DNA of 64,000 nucleotides from Rhynchonema sp. JSB1_4. Its lineage: Eukaryota; Nematoda; Chromadorea; Monhysterida; Xyalidae. Where the stretch lies: positions 1-64,000 of the forward strand of contig JASAMV010006792.1 in assembly GCA_030248065.1 (NCBI GenBank). The letters are read 5' to 3'. Shown in pieces: positions 1 to 13,500 of this stretch. The position numbers and the translations under genes were made by a program. Every line of letters starts with the position of its first letter. Positions within the stretch are counted from its first letter, which is position 1. A model generated the notes under the pieces. The model was not told where the DNA came from. It searched no databases and saw only the letters and a list, made by a program, of their open reading frames with translations.

Positions 1-1127
1 TGCGGACAGAATAGCGAAGAAAAAAGAAAATCAACACCGGTGGTGAAATATACAGTTTCATTTCAGTTTGTATTCAATGTTTTTACTGGCTCCTGAGAAA
101 CTTTTATCGCTCTACATGGGTTAATCGCAACTTAAAGCTAACTTGGACCAAAAAAGGCCAGGCTTGGTGACTTTTCAAGACGTGAGAACCCCAGGTGGCT
201 TTTCCGTGCCAAATTTTTCCTCGCTGTTTCAACTCTACCGTAAAAAAAGTGCACTAACGACCATGCAACAGCTCAAACAACGCGAAACGCGCCTGGCGAC
301 AGTAACGACTATATTTATATTTTACGGCCGTTTTTTTACTTCTCGTAGATTTTTGAGCTTTTTTTCGCTTGCATATTTGTGCACCACTGCGAAGTATACT
401 AAACTGTTGCATATGCCCTTTATGGAAGATCAAATTATGTCTTTTTATTAGGCTTTTGGAATATTTCTTCGATAAGTCATCCAAAATTTGTAGGCATCTC
501 AATTTTGGTAGAACTCAACATTACGATATGTGTTGTGTTTGTGTCTCTATCAACAGTAAAATTTACGCCCGTTGACTCCTGCATTTTGAATACAGTACAA
601 ATCGTACAGTCTTGGTTTGACAAACAAATAAACTAATATTCTGAACATAACGCTTGGCGCAGAGCCGGTGGACCATGACATGACAGGCTCCTCAGTTTAA
701 AAGTGTGTGTACTCAGTTTTGAAACGATCTGACATTGAGTTATATGTGGTCTTGCATCGTCTTGACTTCACTCTAGATAAATATTGAGCCTCTTATGAGA
801 TTACCAATGTACTAATAGTTTCTTTTACATTCATTCACGTCTGTGTGTTGAGAACGTATATCGTTGGATCCTTCGTGAGATGAAATCAACGTGCTATTAT
901 TTTCACAAGTTTCCGAACTACAAATCTTATTAGATTGATTCTGTTGTAGGTATAGTTCCTGAGTCGCAGATAACTGGCCCAAAAAATAGCTGCACTATGC
1001 CAGCGCTGAGACGCTCCATCAGTTCACTATGAATGGCAACCACGAACCATATCATGCAACACTATTCAGAATTGAGTTATTCAGTCAAAAACCAGATCAC
1101 ACCTATCAGTCCTCGTTCCATTTCTAG
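1..1127. other. Non-coding, probable filamin intron upstream of the first visible exon
   Basis: No frame here shows a recognisable protein pattern. Because the exon starting at 1128 begins in the middle of a filamin repeat, the gene must continue to the left of the window, so this stretch is most likely intron. The actin-binding calponin-homology domains expected at a filamin N-terminus are not seen here. Confidence 0.55.
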
Positions 1128-4100
1128 ATCCGTCTATACTGTTTCGGCCGTGAATTGCCCGTCAGCCCGTTACACATCGACGTCGCCCCCGTGCCCCGCA
1201 GTCCCCTGCCCCCGATCCAATTATCCCCCCGACCACCCGCGATCGTGAATTCCACCACTCCGAGCCCGCGCAGTCCCAACAGCAGAATGGTGCTGCCACC
1301 GGAGGCGCATACCCCGACGCTGACGTTTGCCGAGCTCACGGAGCCAATGGCTGTCGGGTCACTGGTGGAAGTGGCGGTAAGTTGGGGGGGGGACACCACG
1401 AAAATAAAAAGTTGATTGGGGCAAAGATGAGTCCACCAAGATTGTTACTGATTGTGTGGTACGAATGTTGTCTGTCGACTTGTCGTTCTCACAGGTGTTG
1501 ACTGACTGAAACATCATGAGACACGAAAGAAGCTGAGTAACGCATCGACATGCTGTGTTTGAAGCAAACTGAAATGAACACCCATCAAACTAATCATGTT
1601 CAACACGTGATGACAATTCATATGAAAAGCGAATTTTAGAAAGTACAAAATACAAAGTTCTGCCGTCCGAACAAGCAATTTGCGATTGCGCAGTGATGCC
1701 TCAACCAGACTAGCGAAATTACGACTTTCATAAAAAAGCGCCAAAGTAATGGTGTGTGTGTGTGCATTTAGTGATTATGTAACATGCAACAACGCAATCT
1801 CACTTGCAGCTGGCTGTCAGAAACTAAATTGCTCGTATGACACATCAAATTGGAAAAGAGCGCTCGCTTTGTTGCGAACACTTTTGGCATTTTCTGAAGT
1901 GTTGACTGACATTTTACTCTCCCATGCGCTCGCGCCGCAGTTTTTTGCGTTGAAAGATGTGTTTGCATGACCTGGGCTTCAGCATGCTCATGTACCTAGG
2001 TACGCGGTTTTTCCAATGTTGACTTTGAAAATTGTCAACATTTTTTTCGACTTTCTTTTATCTGATCTTCGGGGGTTTTTTGGAAATTTTCAATTTGGTT
2101 TTCGCTGTAGTCTTCCGTCAAAGTTCGTTCGAATATCCTAAATGTTGATCTACGTATGTACATCACAGCCGTTACATCATATGACAACCTTCAGTTGATC
2201 AGTGAACGAGTTTGAAAACACCATGCTTCACATTTTTACCAAGGTTTTGGTAAAAATGGTACTACATATTTGAGAAAACATAAAACTTTCGAAAATCGTA
2301 ATATGTCGCTTTTCGATAAGAAAAACTCCGCATACAAGTTTGCATGCGATCCTGGACTGGCTTCTTGGTTGCACGCATTTATGCAAATTTAATGATATAG
2401 ACACATAACCGTAAAGCGCAAGAACTGACGGTTTTTCGACACGGTTTTATTAGCGGCAGGTGCCCTCTCCAAAGTCTGGGCACGGCAATTCATGGTTTTT
2501 CAATATTTTGACATTACCCTTGGGTGCGCAATATGCGCGATTATGGGCAAAATCAACTGCTAAAAATTAATTTTTTGGCTCAATACTGAATTTACATTAG
2601 ATTGCGTTCAAGTGACAAACCTGACCTAGCGCTGGGCCTCGGCCCAAACCTATGTATGTATTATAAGGCCTAACCGTTAGCCTGGGTGGTTAGGCTGGAA
2701 TGGATTCGCAAACCTAAGGCTTTTGCTATATCCGACTTTTCAGATCAACGCACAAGGTCGGACTGAAGGGCAAGTGTCAGTGGAGGCCATCAGTCCCAGT
2801 GGTGCCCAAAGACAGTGCCAGGTGGCGCATAGCGGCAGTCGTTTCACAGCCACTTTTACGCCGGACGAAATTGGTATTTTTCTATTTTTTTGTTTTTCGC
2901 TCATTATTCCCTTATTTTGTATTTAGTAGAACGCTTTCACGAGCAGTTCTATCACTATTTTCTTGTTGACTGGCCGCTATTTTGTTTTTTCGGTCCTTTG
3001 TTCAAGTTTAATGGATGATAGTTACAATGAACGGTTTTTGACCGCATGGGTGTCTGGACTGATACAGCATAAGTCTATAATTTGCAAATTTATGGGCATG
3101 ATTATCATTGGTATTGCCACCTGACACTATGTGCATTTTCCTGTGGAAATAATCCACCATACCATTTATGCGCGGTCGATTTTTCGCTGGCTTGCTTCCC
3201 CCATTTCTGGCTTTGCATTTTCGTCGCATGGTCTCCTCCTCATGGATACGGCAGCCAAAATATTACAGACTTATTGTGCCCAAGTTACTTACGCCCATTC
3301 TGGTATGATATGCGTCAAAGACTCCCCTTTATTTCCCCACCCTTTTTCAGGCGAGTGGGCGATCGGCATCCGTCTCGACGGCAACCATATTCGAGGCAGC
3401 CCGTTCGCGTGTCAAGTATTCGACCCGAATATGGTTAATGTCTATGGTCTGGATGTGGGTGTCGTTGGACAGGAGCTCAAGTTCAATGTCAATGCTGGAA
3501 GGGCTGGACATGGAGATCTGAAGGTATACAAGGCTGAATGATGTTTCACGTTTTTTGGATTATATGTAGGTTGTTTGGATCGCTTTGGTTTGGGGTTCTC
3601 TTGGTGTTCCATCCATCCCTACGTCCATTCGGTTCTGAACTGTATAGTCGCAGTCATACGTATATTGTATTGATTACTTTGTGGGCTGTATTTTTTGAGC
3701 GAGTTTTTAAATTCTACATACCTACATATATTCGATCACCACAAAAGTTATGCCCCTACATCTACGCAATAACTTTTACGCTGGTCAAGAACTACGTAAA
3801 TAATCGAGTTTGTCGCTATATACCGGGTACTGTGTATCCCGCTGAACGCGTTAGGAAAAAAATCACAGGATCATTTTAGTCCTTGTGGCAGGCGTTATAC
3901 ACGAAACGTCCCCACCGGAATAACAACCGCTATTCGACTTCAGTTTCTGACTGACAAAACTGGCTGACTCATGACATTCACTGTCCATTTGCTTGACATT
4001 CACTGTCCATTTACAGGTCGATGTCTACCACCACGGTCGATCCATTGCCACCTTTGTGCGCGAAGACCAACCAGGCGTGTACACCGTCCACTTTACACCC

Positions 4101-7100
4101 GATGGAGCCGGGCAGTACAAAATACACATCTACTACAATCAGATTGAGATCAAAGGTCGGGGTCCAGTCACTAGCGGCTGCACGTAACTATGTATTTTTG
4201 GTGTGTTTTCCGAACACTATTTTGCGGGGCGGAATTGCAAAAATTTCGTCAATGTTCCTCGTCGCCACAAAAATGTGTTTTCGTTGCGCGTGCTCAGCCT
4301 CGGACGTCATTTCCGAGTTCCAATCTAAAATAAGAACAGTTATGCTCGTACAGTATATCTGGACAAAGAATACTGGTGTCCTGCGCATAAAGCACTTGTC
4401 AAAAACTTTTGACACCTCGCCCGTCAGTGAAAACAGGCCAAACCGGGAAAGACTCACTGCTGTTTACATCATTGTGACTACATATGAGTAAACGATCAAC
4501 AAAGTCAATGTTGTTCGCATTGTAGCGCCGCTATACGCAGACTATCATTTCAATAATTACTAATACGCAGAGCATCAATATTCTGGAATGTCATGAAAGG
4601 CAGCCGTCGCAATTTTAGTACCCGACCTAACTGCCTAACAGGGCACGTCAACAAGCAGCATTATTGTATGCCGATAATAGTGATAAGCTACGCCAACACG
4701 CTCCCGATTTTTATTATTCTATGGCGCATTCCTCAGATACCGGACTATCTATGCTTAAAATGGTTGCAGTTAACAAAAAAAATTGCTGGTTATGCAAAAG
4801 GTTTCAGAGTCAGCGCTAAAACAAAAGTGGTGCGTTTTTATCGCATATGTATTGCGACGCACTTTTACACCAGGGAGACAATTTTACGGCAGTCTCTTTT
4901 CCGGAGCCGGAGACAAAATCTGAATTGCACCAAATTAAAGCTTTTGAAACCGCTGTGGAGGCATGTCCGATATCAGACCGCATGGTCCTGTCTGAAATGT
5001 TTTCCGCAGTATCCAATTTAGTGTCATGAATTATAAAAAAATGTTGCAGCCGATGTAAAGATCCGAAAGTCTGCCGCCAATTCTGAAACATCATCGTGAC
5101 TCACCTTTATAATTCAGGCTCACCTTTCATTCTCGATATTGTTGACGCGAGCTCGGTGTCGGTCTATGGTGACCAACTGAGAATGGCATCCGTGGGAAAA
5201 CTGGCAACCTTCATGATCCACGCTGTGGGCGCGGACAGCAAGGATATTACGGTCGCTGTGACAGGTATGATCAACGTGGTATGATATATGTTGTGTTGCT
5301 TGATTTCCCCGCCAGTTTGTTACTTTTGGTTCTTAATTTTCAGCGTTTTATGTTTTGTCTATCGTTTCCGTTGAGCATGCTTTCAGTCCCTGCCTTGACT
5401 TGCATACGCTGTGAAACATCATTCAGCTTGATGTCTGTTGTGTCACAGGGACCAACGCCGTGAACAACATCGTTCCTTATGTTCCTTCATAAAATTCACA
5501 TTTTTCATTTCCGGATTCACATAGGCTTATTGATATGTAATCAACTCAGATCATCAACAAAAGTCGTCAACAACTCACCTCGAATGCCATGCATTACATC
5601 TAGCGCTCACTCAGAGCTGTTTTCAGTTGACGATCTTAGTTGACCACATATCAATTAGCCTTCACTTGGCTTTCTAGCTCTGCTTCACTTCACAACATGC
5701 TGTATTTCATGCTTGCAATATCGTCTGTCTGTTTATCTTTCACTCTCTTCATTCCCCCTATGTGTGTGTGCAGGTTGTGAATGTGTACGGATCTATAATA
5801 GTTCATAATCTTTTCGATTCAGGCAAGCTTAGGTCCATCATTGTCCAATAATTGACGCTACATTGTGTCCCCGTCCCCTATGCCATGTCGGGTCGTGAAA
5901 CATCAGGTATGCGGTAAGTGCACAAGTCCTGTTTGTTTGTTTGTGAGTAACAATCAGAGTTCATGATTTGCATTGGACTTATCAATAGAGATTTGTGAAA
6001 ATCACGAACTTTGATTCCGCTCATTTTCGTACATTATTCGTTTGGCCGTTTTTAGCAGCTAGACAATTATAGTGTCCGGCGCCGGCGTGTAACATACTGG
6101 GCCACATATTCACAAAACTACATTCTTCAAATGACGTGTGTTCTACGTGCGTGTTACAGCACGTACTCTACGCTCTGTTCGCGGATGCGTAGAATTCTTT
6201 CCCACATCCGGAGGGAGGGAATTGAGATTTGTAAATATGCGGCTCAATGCATCGCATCAATCACATTATAGTGTTTTGATAATGTGACGAATCACATGAC
6301 AGAAATCAGTTATTCCCTTCCAAAATCAATCCCAATCTGCAGCACCGTCCGGCAAGAAGAAACGCGCGCAGGTCGTGTCGCTCGCCGATTCAACCTACCG
6401 AGTTGAATGGAAGCCAATCGAAGCTGGTCAGTGGCGGGGAATTTTGAAAAACACTTCTGCTGATGTGCTCTGGTTTTCTGATCGTTCGGGTTCAATCTTT
6501 TTTCAAGTCAACATGGCCTTAGGAAGAACATTGGGTCCTTCGCCATTTCAAAAACTACACTTGTCAGCAGCTGCAAGCATCAACCGTCGGTCGTGCAGGT
6601 TTAGCGATCATGGTATTTAGGGATTGTCTCCCAACAGTTGATCAACGCGCTACATAACTCATTTTATATACGATCCACCCCCACCACTCCATCCCTACTG
6701 AATCAATCGGGACGGGAGCTGATTTTAAGTATTCAATTCACCAAAGAGTGGCTGCGGGCAGACTGGCGTTGGCCGAGCTGCCGCCCACACGTCACACTTT
6801 GCCTGATTTCACAAGGCCAATCACGCAACATGAATTCCCTGATCATTCAAGGCGAGCACTTCATCGACGTCCGACTGTACGGTCAATCGATCGCCGACAG
6901 TCCGTTCGCGTGCAATGTTGGTGACCCGGAACTGGTCACGATTCGCAACATGCCCGGCAGGATTGAACAGAACGAACTGGGCGATACGCAACAGTTCGAA
7001 AGTTGGTTCCGGTTGTCCGGACTTTGATTGATTCATTGTTTTGACATTGTGAGACGTCAGCTACATACCTAGTCGATGCGATTTGATGTTTCACTAGTTT

Positions 7101-7580
7101 TTAGAGCAGTTTCGGCGTCCAGACTTAAAATTGTTTGTATTGATATTTGGTCCAACTCATATCGTCCACTCACACCGAATGTCACTGTATTATTGCTCGC
7201 GCTCACTCCGGCCGGCTTTCAGTTGACGACTTTAGTTGATCTGAGTTGGCCACATATCAATTAGCCGAAAGTACATAGTCAATTGATTTTCCGCATTGTA
7301 TGTAGCTTATCGCTGACTGAGCTTCGACACAGAAAAGAAAAATGAAATCTTTCACAATAATCTACAATCCAAGAACCATGCACAAAGTTGAAAATTTCGT
7401 GCAAATTTCCAGTCGACGCGACGGCGGCCGGTTCGGGCAATCTCGAGATTATGATCAACGGCGGTCGTGTGGCGTGCAAGGTGCACGAGATGGGCACCCG
7501 TCACTACATGGCCACGTTCGTCGCCACACAACCCGTCACGCACGTGGTCGAAATGCGATTCAATGGGGAACACGTCAAAG
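1128..7580 (+). CDS. FLN: Filamin exons 1-8
   Basis: Exons: 1128-1376, 2744-2873, 3351-3523, 4017-4155, 5118-5264, 6343-6426, 6852-7001, 7413-7580. Exon 1 opens with the end of a repeat (GRELPVSPLHIDV) and runs through a proline-rich linker into the next repeat. It cannot extend further left because an in-frame TAG sits at 1125-1127, which is also the likely acceptor. The others each carry a half or third of a repeat: exon 3 closes one with RGSPFACQV and opens the next with NAGRAGHGDLK, exon 5 has GSPFILDI, exon 7 ADSPFACNV, exon 8 DATAAGSGNLEI. Exons 1 and 3 end in phase 0 and the rest in phase 1, and each junction was checked for frame. Exon 7 uses the donor gttggt, which recurs in other genes here. 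The acceptor of exon 4 follows a duplicated 19-nt stretch. Confidence 0.9.
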
Positions 7581-10500
7581 GTCGGCGTCGTCGAGAAGCG
7601 TTTGGTTTATGAACAGGCTGTGAAACATCAGCCAGCTGGCAGCATTGGCTCATGTGTCACACAAAGCTGGTGTCTAGCGTGTGGACATGCACGGCTAACT
7701 CGTCCTTCATAGGGTGCGTGTACATCTTCCGAAAATTTTGTCACATCTATCCATTGCAACGTTCCTGTGTGTCTTTCTATGTTCTGTTCCGATCCACATT
7801 TTCCCGACTATGCTCCAATAGCTCATTATCAGGTGGTGCACCTAATTTCAAGATCTGGGTCAGTCATCAGTTAGGAACAGTTTGCATTCTTGTCACCCAA
7901 TAATAGACGCGATCAGTAGCAATAGTAATATCCAGGCATGTAGACATCTTTTATAAGCCAGTCTAACCAGACGACGATATTTGTGGCGTCAAAATTATGA
8001 ATTCGTAATCAAACGTTCACGCGTCATTAGGAATTGCGCAACCGCAACGACATTTTCGGGGATATATTCGAGATTGAGATACAACATCTGATATCGTACG
8101 CTGTAATCATTGTTCGACCACCATTTTTACAGCCAGCGGTTGATGCATATATTAGCGCACATTTATGCAGATTCTAGGTGCTTTGCTGTTCATGCGCAGT
8201 TGCATTTCGCAGATGGTGGACCTATACAATATTGCGCACACAAAATGCGCAACTCTATTGCGCACCAGCAATCAAGATGACTAATTTCGAGAGAGATATA
8301 GGCAACAGAATGCCAACAATTACGAATGCAGGTTGAATTTCGTGTTCTAAAACGACATTTTCATGAAATCCGCTCACTGGTGACCTACTGAGATATGAAT
8401 ATCCTGTTGTAATACACAATTGCGTATATGTATGTACAGTAGCTACACGCCACTGCAATGGTTGCACGTTTCCGATTGTGCTTGTGTGCATGCTGTTTGC
8501 GCACACAGTGATTTGTTGTAATTTCAAAGTGCTGCATTCTGAACTGCACAAGCAAGCACTCGACATACGCCTGTTCACAGCATTTTTTACCCACGCACGG
8601 GGCCGCCCAAAGCGCAACCCCGGGGGGGGGCCGGGGAACCCCGAGGGCGGGGAGCCCCCCCAACAAGACACCCACCCACAGCACCCACCTGACACCGACC
8701 GAGCCCAACACTACACCCGACTCACCTTTACCGTTTCGAAAAATCACCCATTGTTTCAGTTCTCTGTGATGCCAATTTTCTGGGAATTCTTCGCCGAGAT
8801 TTGGCTGTTTGACTGTTTGGACCGGTCTTAACAATGCTAGAAACTGGCCCAGTATGCAAACGTTGCAGACCAGAATTCTAAACATGAAACTGCAATTCTG
8901 AGGAAACACCCACCTGTGCATTGTAATTATCAACTATTCATACTAGTAATTCTAGCATATTATCTAAACTTTTAGTGCAGATGTCCCACTTTCGCTGCCT
9001 GCTGTCAGTGACACATCATGAAGTGTGGAATTTACAGTTACCAGTCAATTTGGGTGGATTAGTAATCTGATGTGCACAGTATTGGTGCATGTGTATTAAC
9101 TATCATTTTTTGCTGCTGGCTGTTTGGTCTTTTTCTCCTTTTTATAAACAGTCTTTGATGAAGAGCGTCAGCTCCCCACCATCTGCACCCGAAGTTTCAT
9201 TGATCTCAATTGCGCGTTTAATATCAAAAGCGATGCGCGATTTAATTTTTTTTGCACAGCCGATAGAAGCATAGCGCTTGACCTGCCACGTTGTGCTGCA
9301 ATGTACATATGTACATGTAACTGACTCAGCATCACAAGGGCGTGTGTTGTTTTCTTCCGACATGCACAGTTATGTCTATGTACAGTATGTCCGTTCAATA
9401 CCTTGTTGTAATCAAGAAGTCAACTACCGATCTGCGCATACATATGTATCAACACATTCCTTGCAATGCAAGATTTTGCACATCTCATGCTGTATGCCAC
9501 TGTAACCTGGCGACTTTGGTTTCGCGATATTTCGCGCGCTCCGCGCGACAGAAAGGCACCCAGTCAACATATATAGGCAGGTATGTATATGAATACAGGT
9601 TTGCACGTTAGCAATGCATTAACGAAGCGCGAATGCAAATGTAATATCAGCACCATATTCGCCTGCTACCAGAGTTGGCAGTGCGATGGCAGCGAGAGAT
9701 ATGTATGCGCAACAACTAACTACGACTGTCAAGGCCAAGGTGGCTGTCGTATATCCCAACGGCAATGTGTGTGTGTGCACTTTTTCCGATTATCGTCATA
9801 TCAGAGCGCGAATCCCTCGATGGATCTTTTTCGCGTAGACTGCCCTGACGCACACCTTGAAATGCGTTTAGTCGGTGTGGTGGCTTTGTCCCTTACTGTT
9901 TCTTGCGTGTGAGACATATCCAAAGGTACGCGTTATTGTACGCACCTTCATATCTGTATCTACCCACAGTAGTGTGCGTCCCGCATTCTTGACACCTATG
10001 GGCATCATACATCATCTCTTCTTCTTTTCGTGTCTGTTTTGTTTCGTGCGCGTGTTTACATTCCCGCGTACATTACCTACATACGTATACCTCACCATAC
10101 TGGAGGTTTCAGTTGCTTCCATTGTACATACCATGGTAGGTATGTTCGCGCACGTACGTTTACGTACAGTGGAAATGTCAATGCGACCAATTCCGCACAC
10201 GCACTGTATATCTGTACCGGCCGGGATTCTGCTCTATGTTGCTGCAATAATAATATCTTGTGTGGTTTTAGGCATTTACCTACGCGCGCGCGCAGGTAAG
10301 CGCCTTGGTCCAGGTTAAACCGCGCTAAAAATATACACAACCGAGACAAGCGATCTTAATCTCAAACGGCGCACTTCAGCACGACACCAGTAGTGGCTGG
10401 TTGCGTAAATGGCCAACTTATGCACCCAAGAGTAACCTAAAATTATCGCATCTGCGATTCGACACTGCTGGTGTGAATCACACTTAGGTATCCACCTACT

Positions 10501-13500
10501 ACAAGTTTGTCCACTTTTCGGTTTACAAGAGCAAATACGTCGCCTGGTACCGTAACGAGGCTTGTTCAAATAGTAATCCCCTATTCTTGTCACTTACATC
10601 AGGTAAACGCTACTGTTCCTTGTGTAGGGCCGTCCGATAAAAAATACGTCACGGTTTAGGAATTTCGAGACATCAATCCTCTTCCCTTGACGTTTCAGGC
10701 AGTCCGTGGCGTATCGAATTCTGCTATCCAACAGCGAGCAGCACCCAGCAACCATCCGCCGGTCTTGTGCTAGCCACTCAACAAGGGGGATCACCAGCCA
10801 CCATGCCCGGTCTGCTGCCAGCTGCTCAACAGACCAAAACCACTGTCGTTGCGTCGACCAAAAGCGAGCAAATGACAACGATGGAAAGCACGAAAACTAC
10901 GAAAGAGCAATATGCGGAGATTACTGGCGCTGGGCTGAAAGAAGCCTGCGTGGGAAAGGTGGCCGCGTTTGAGATTGGAGCTGCTGGCACGGATCTACGA
11001 AGCGATGATGTGAATGTGGTGATCAAAGGTGGGAGTTTTGTGATTAAGTGGGTTTTCTGTTAACGTAGGCAATCAATCCTGCTTCGATCACGAACACGAG
11101 TCGCGGCCCTCCCGTTTTGCTTGATCTGATGGTGTTCAACTCTCAAAACATCTCCACCTATTCTCAGATGTGAACGGCGTTGATCTGCCCGTTCGCGTGA
11201 TCACAGCACGAACGGGCAACCTGCGTTGCGAATACGTTCCCACAGCAGTTGGTTCACATCAACTGTCGTTGGCCGTTCGCAACAAGGCGGTCGAGGGCAG
11301 CCCATTCGCTGTGAATGCATTCGCCCCGAACAACGTTGTGATCGATCCAATTCCTGGAGGAGCACTCGGCAAACCGGTGCAGTTTTACGGTCGGTTTGCC
11401 TTGATTGTGTTCGGAAGTCAAGAGTCGGTCAAATGTTTGTCACAACATGGAAATAAATCTTTTCACTTCAGTCGACGCAAGCGACGCCGGTCGAGGTCAA
11501 CTTGAGATCTCGGTCAACCAGGGAAAGATACCGAATAGCGTCGAGAAACGAGGGCCCGGTAGATGCCTGGTGACGTTCATACCGGACGACATTGGCACCT
11601 ACGTTATTGATGTAACATTCAATGGTCATTTGGTGAAAGGTAGGCGAAAACAATCGTTTTCCTTTGCCAAATAAATTTGGACTATTTCAACAATCAAACG
11701 CATTACTCACAGGTTGTCCCGTTCGCGTCGAAGTGGCACGAACCGCCGGTGGTGGTGGTGGTGTGGCGTCACCGATGCAACAGGGTGCAACCACGGAAGA
11801 GCTCATCACGTCGAGCCGAGTACATTCGGCCACTTACCACCATCAGACGACCACCACCACCAGCAGCAGCAGCACGAAACAACACGAAGGTCGACATCAC
11901 GATCATCAAAATCTGACTTCACATTCATCGAGTCTTTCGTCTGGTTCACGCGAGGCGATCGATTCAGTCGGGGCAGCGGGAGCGATGTCGAACGTGGCAT
12001 TGAAACGAGCGCAATGGGAGCAGCGTGCAACGGGCGCACATGAGCCACGATCAAAGATTGCCGCGCAGGAAGGCGCCGGCAACTACATGCAACGCTTCCC
12101 GTACAGTCGTGATCTGTTCGACGAAAACAAGAAGAACAAGGAGAAAGACAAGGACGTGAAAATGAAGAGCGCGTCCACTTCCGACTCTTCACCAGATCGT
12201 GAGGAGCGGCCGGGCGCTCTTCACACCGCCAGGCCGTCCGAGCAGGCACGAGTGCTGAACGAGATCGGTGCCACCGTCGCCACATATGGCAAAGAGGAAC
12301 GAGTCACATCGGAGACGGTCACCACCACGCAAACGGCGTCGGTCCGTTCAGCGGTGGAGGCGTACCAACGTCACAGTTGGGACAAGACCGACCCGACACC
12401 GTCGGCAGCTGCGGGCAAACGGGGCTACACGCCCGCATCGAGTGCGTCACCGACGAATCGAAGCGAGAGCTTTGACCACGCCAAACGGTTGTTTGAGTCG
12501 GGCAGCATGCCACGTCAGCCCGACAAGCAACAGCACCAGGCGTACAGCCAGAAAACACCGCCGCGACCACCGAAAGACGTTGAAATGGTCGCTGAGGAGC
12601 GATCGTACGCGATGAATCAAAAGGCCGTCATTGTTGACCGCCGGGAACCGTCGACAGACAGGACCAAGGGCGATCCAGGACAGGCCACGTCACTGGCCGC
12701 CTGGCGCCAAGCACTGGCTGAAGAGGCGGCGGAGGAAGAACGTGAAACATTAGAACGACAGAAGAAGACGGACAAGACAGCAACAGTGATTACGTCGACC
12801 AAGTACGAATATGGGAAATCGTCATTCGAGCCGGCGAAACATCAGCAGCAACAAAAAGAGACGGTCGAACGCAAATCCTCATCATCATCGGACGAGGGCG
12901 CGCGAAATGCAGCCAGAACGGCGGCCGTCACAGCAGCTGCGGCCGCGGCGGTCTCGCCCGCGAAGAAGGACCAGAAGCACAAGTCCCGCCAGGGACGGCG
13001 TTCGTCGACCAGTTCGCGATCGGTCAGTCAATCCAGTGACGAGGGGAGGCGCAATCCGGCACCGCTACCGAAAAAGGTACGGCGTACGAACGACAAATTG
13101 ATATATTTTCAACTTCATGCAAAGATTGCATTTATTTTCCTTAGGTTACCAAAACTAAGATTACGTCATCGATGTTGAAGAGTGTGCAAGTGCAAGGGCC
13201 AGCAATCGGCGTGGTGCGCATCAATGAACCCACAGAGTTCTACGTTCAGCCGAGAATCTGCGACATCGACAATTTGCGCGTGCACGTCACACGTGTGTTG
13301 ATTTCAAATATTTTCTCGTGTGAAACATCGTTTTCTCCATATATCTCTCGACAATCAAACTCAATTTTTCCAGCGCCATCCAAATCAAATCTGCCGTGTC
13401 GCGTTGAGGACCTGGGCGCCGACTCCGGTGCGTACAAAGTGTCGTTCACGCCCAACGAAGTCGGCACGCATCGAGTGCACGTGCAGATCGGTGACGTGTC

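Noticed and set aside
1033..1248. Upstream ATG frame as the filamin start
   Set aside because: It is in a different frame from the filamin repeat, and the filamin frame has a stop at 1125-1127; the exon starts inside a repeat, so the true start lies outside the window.
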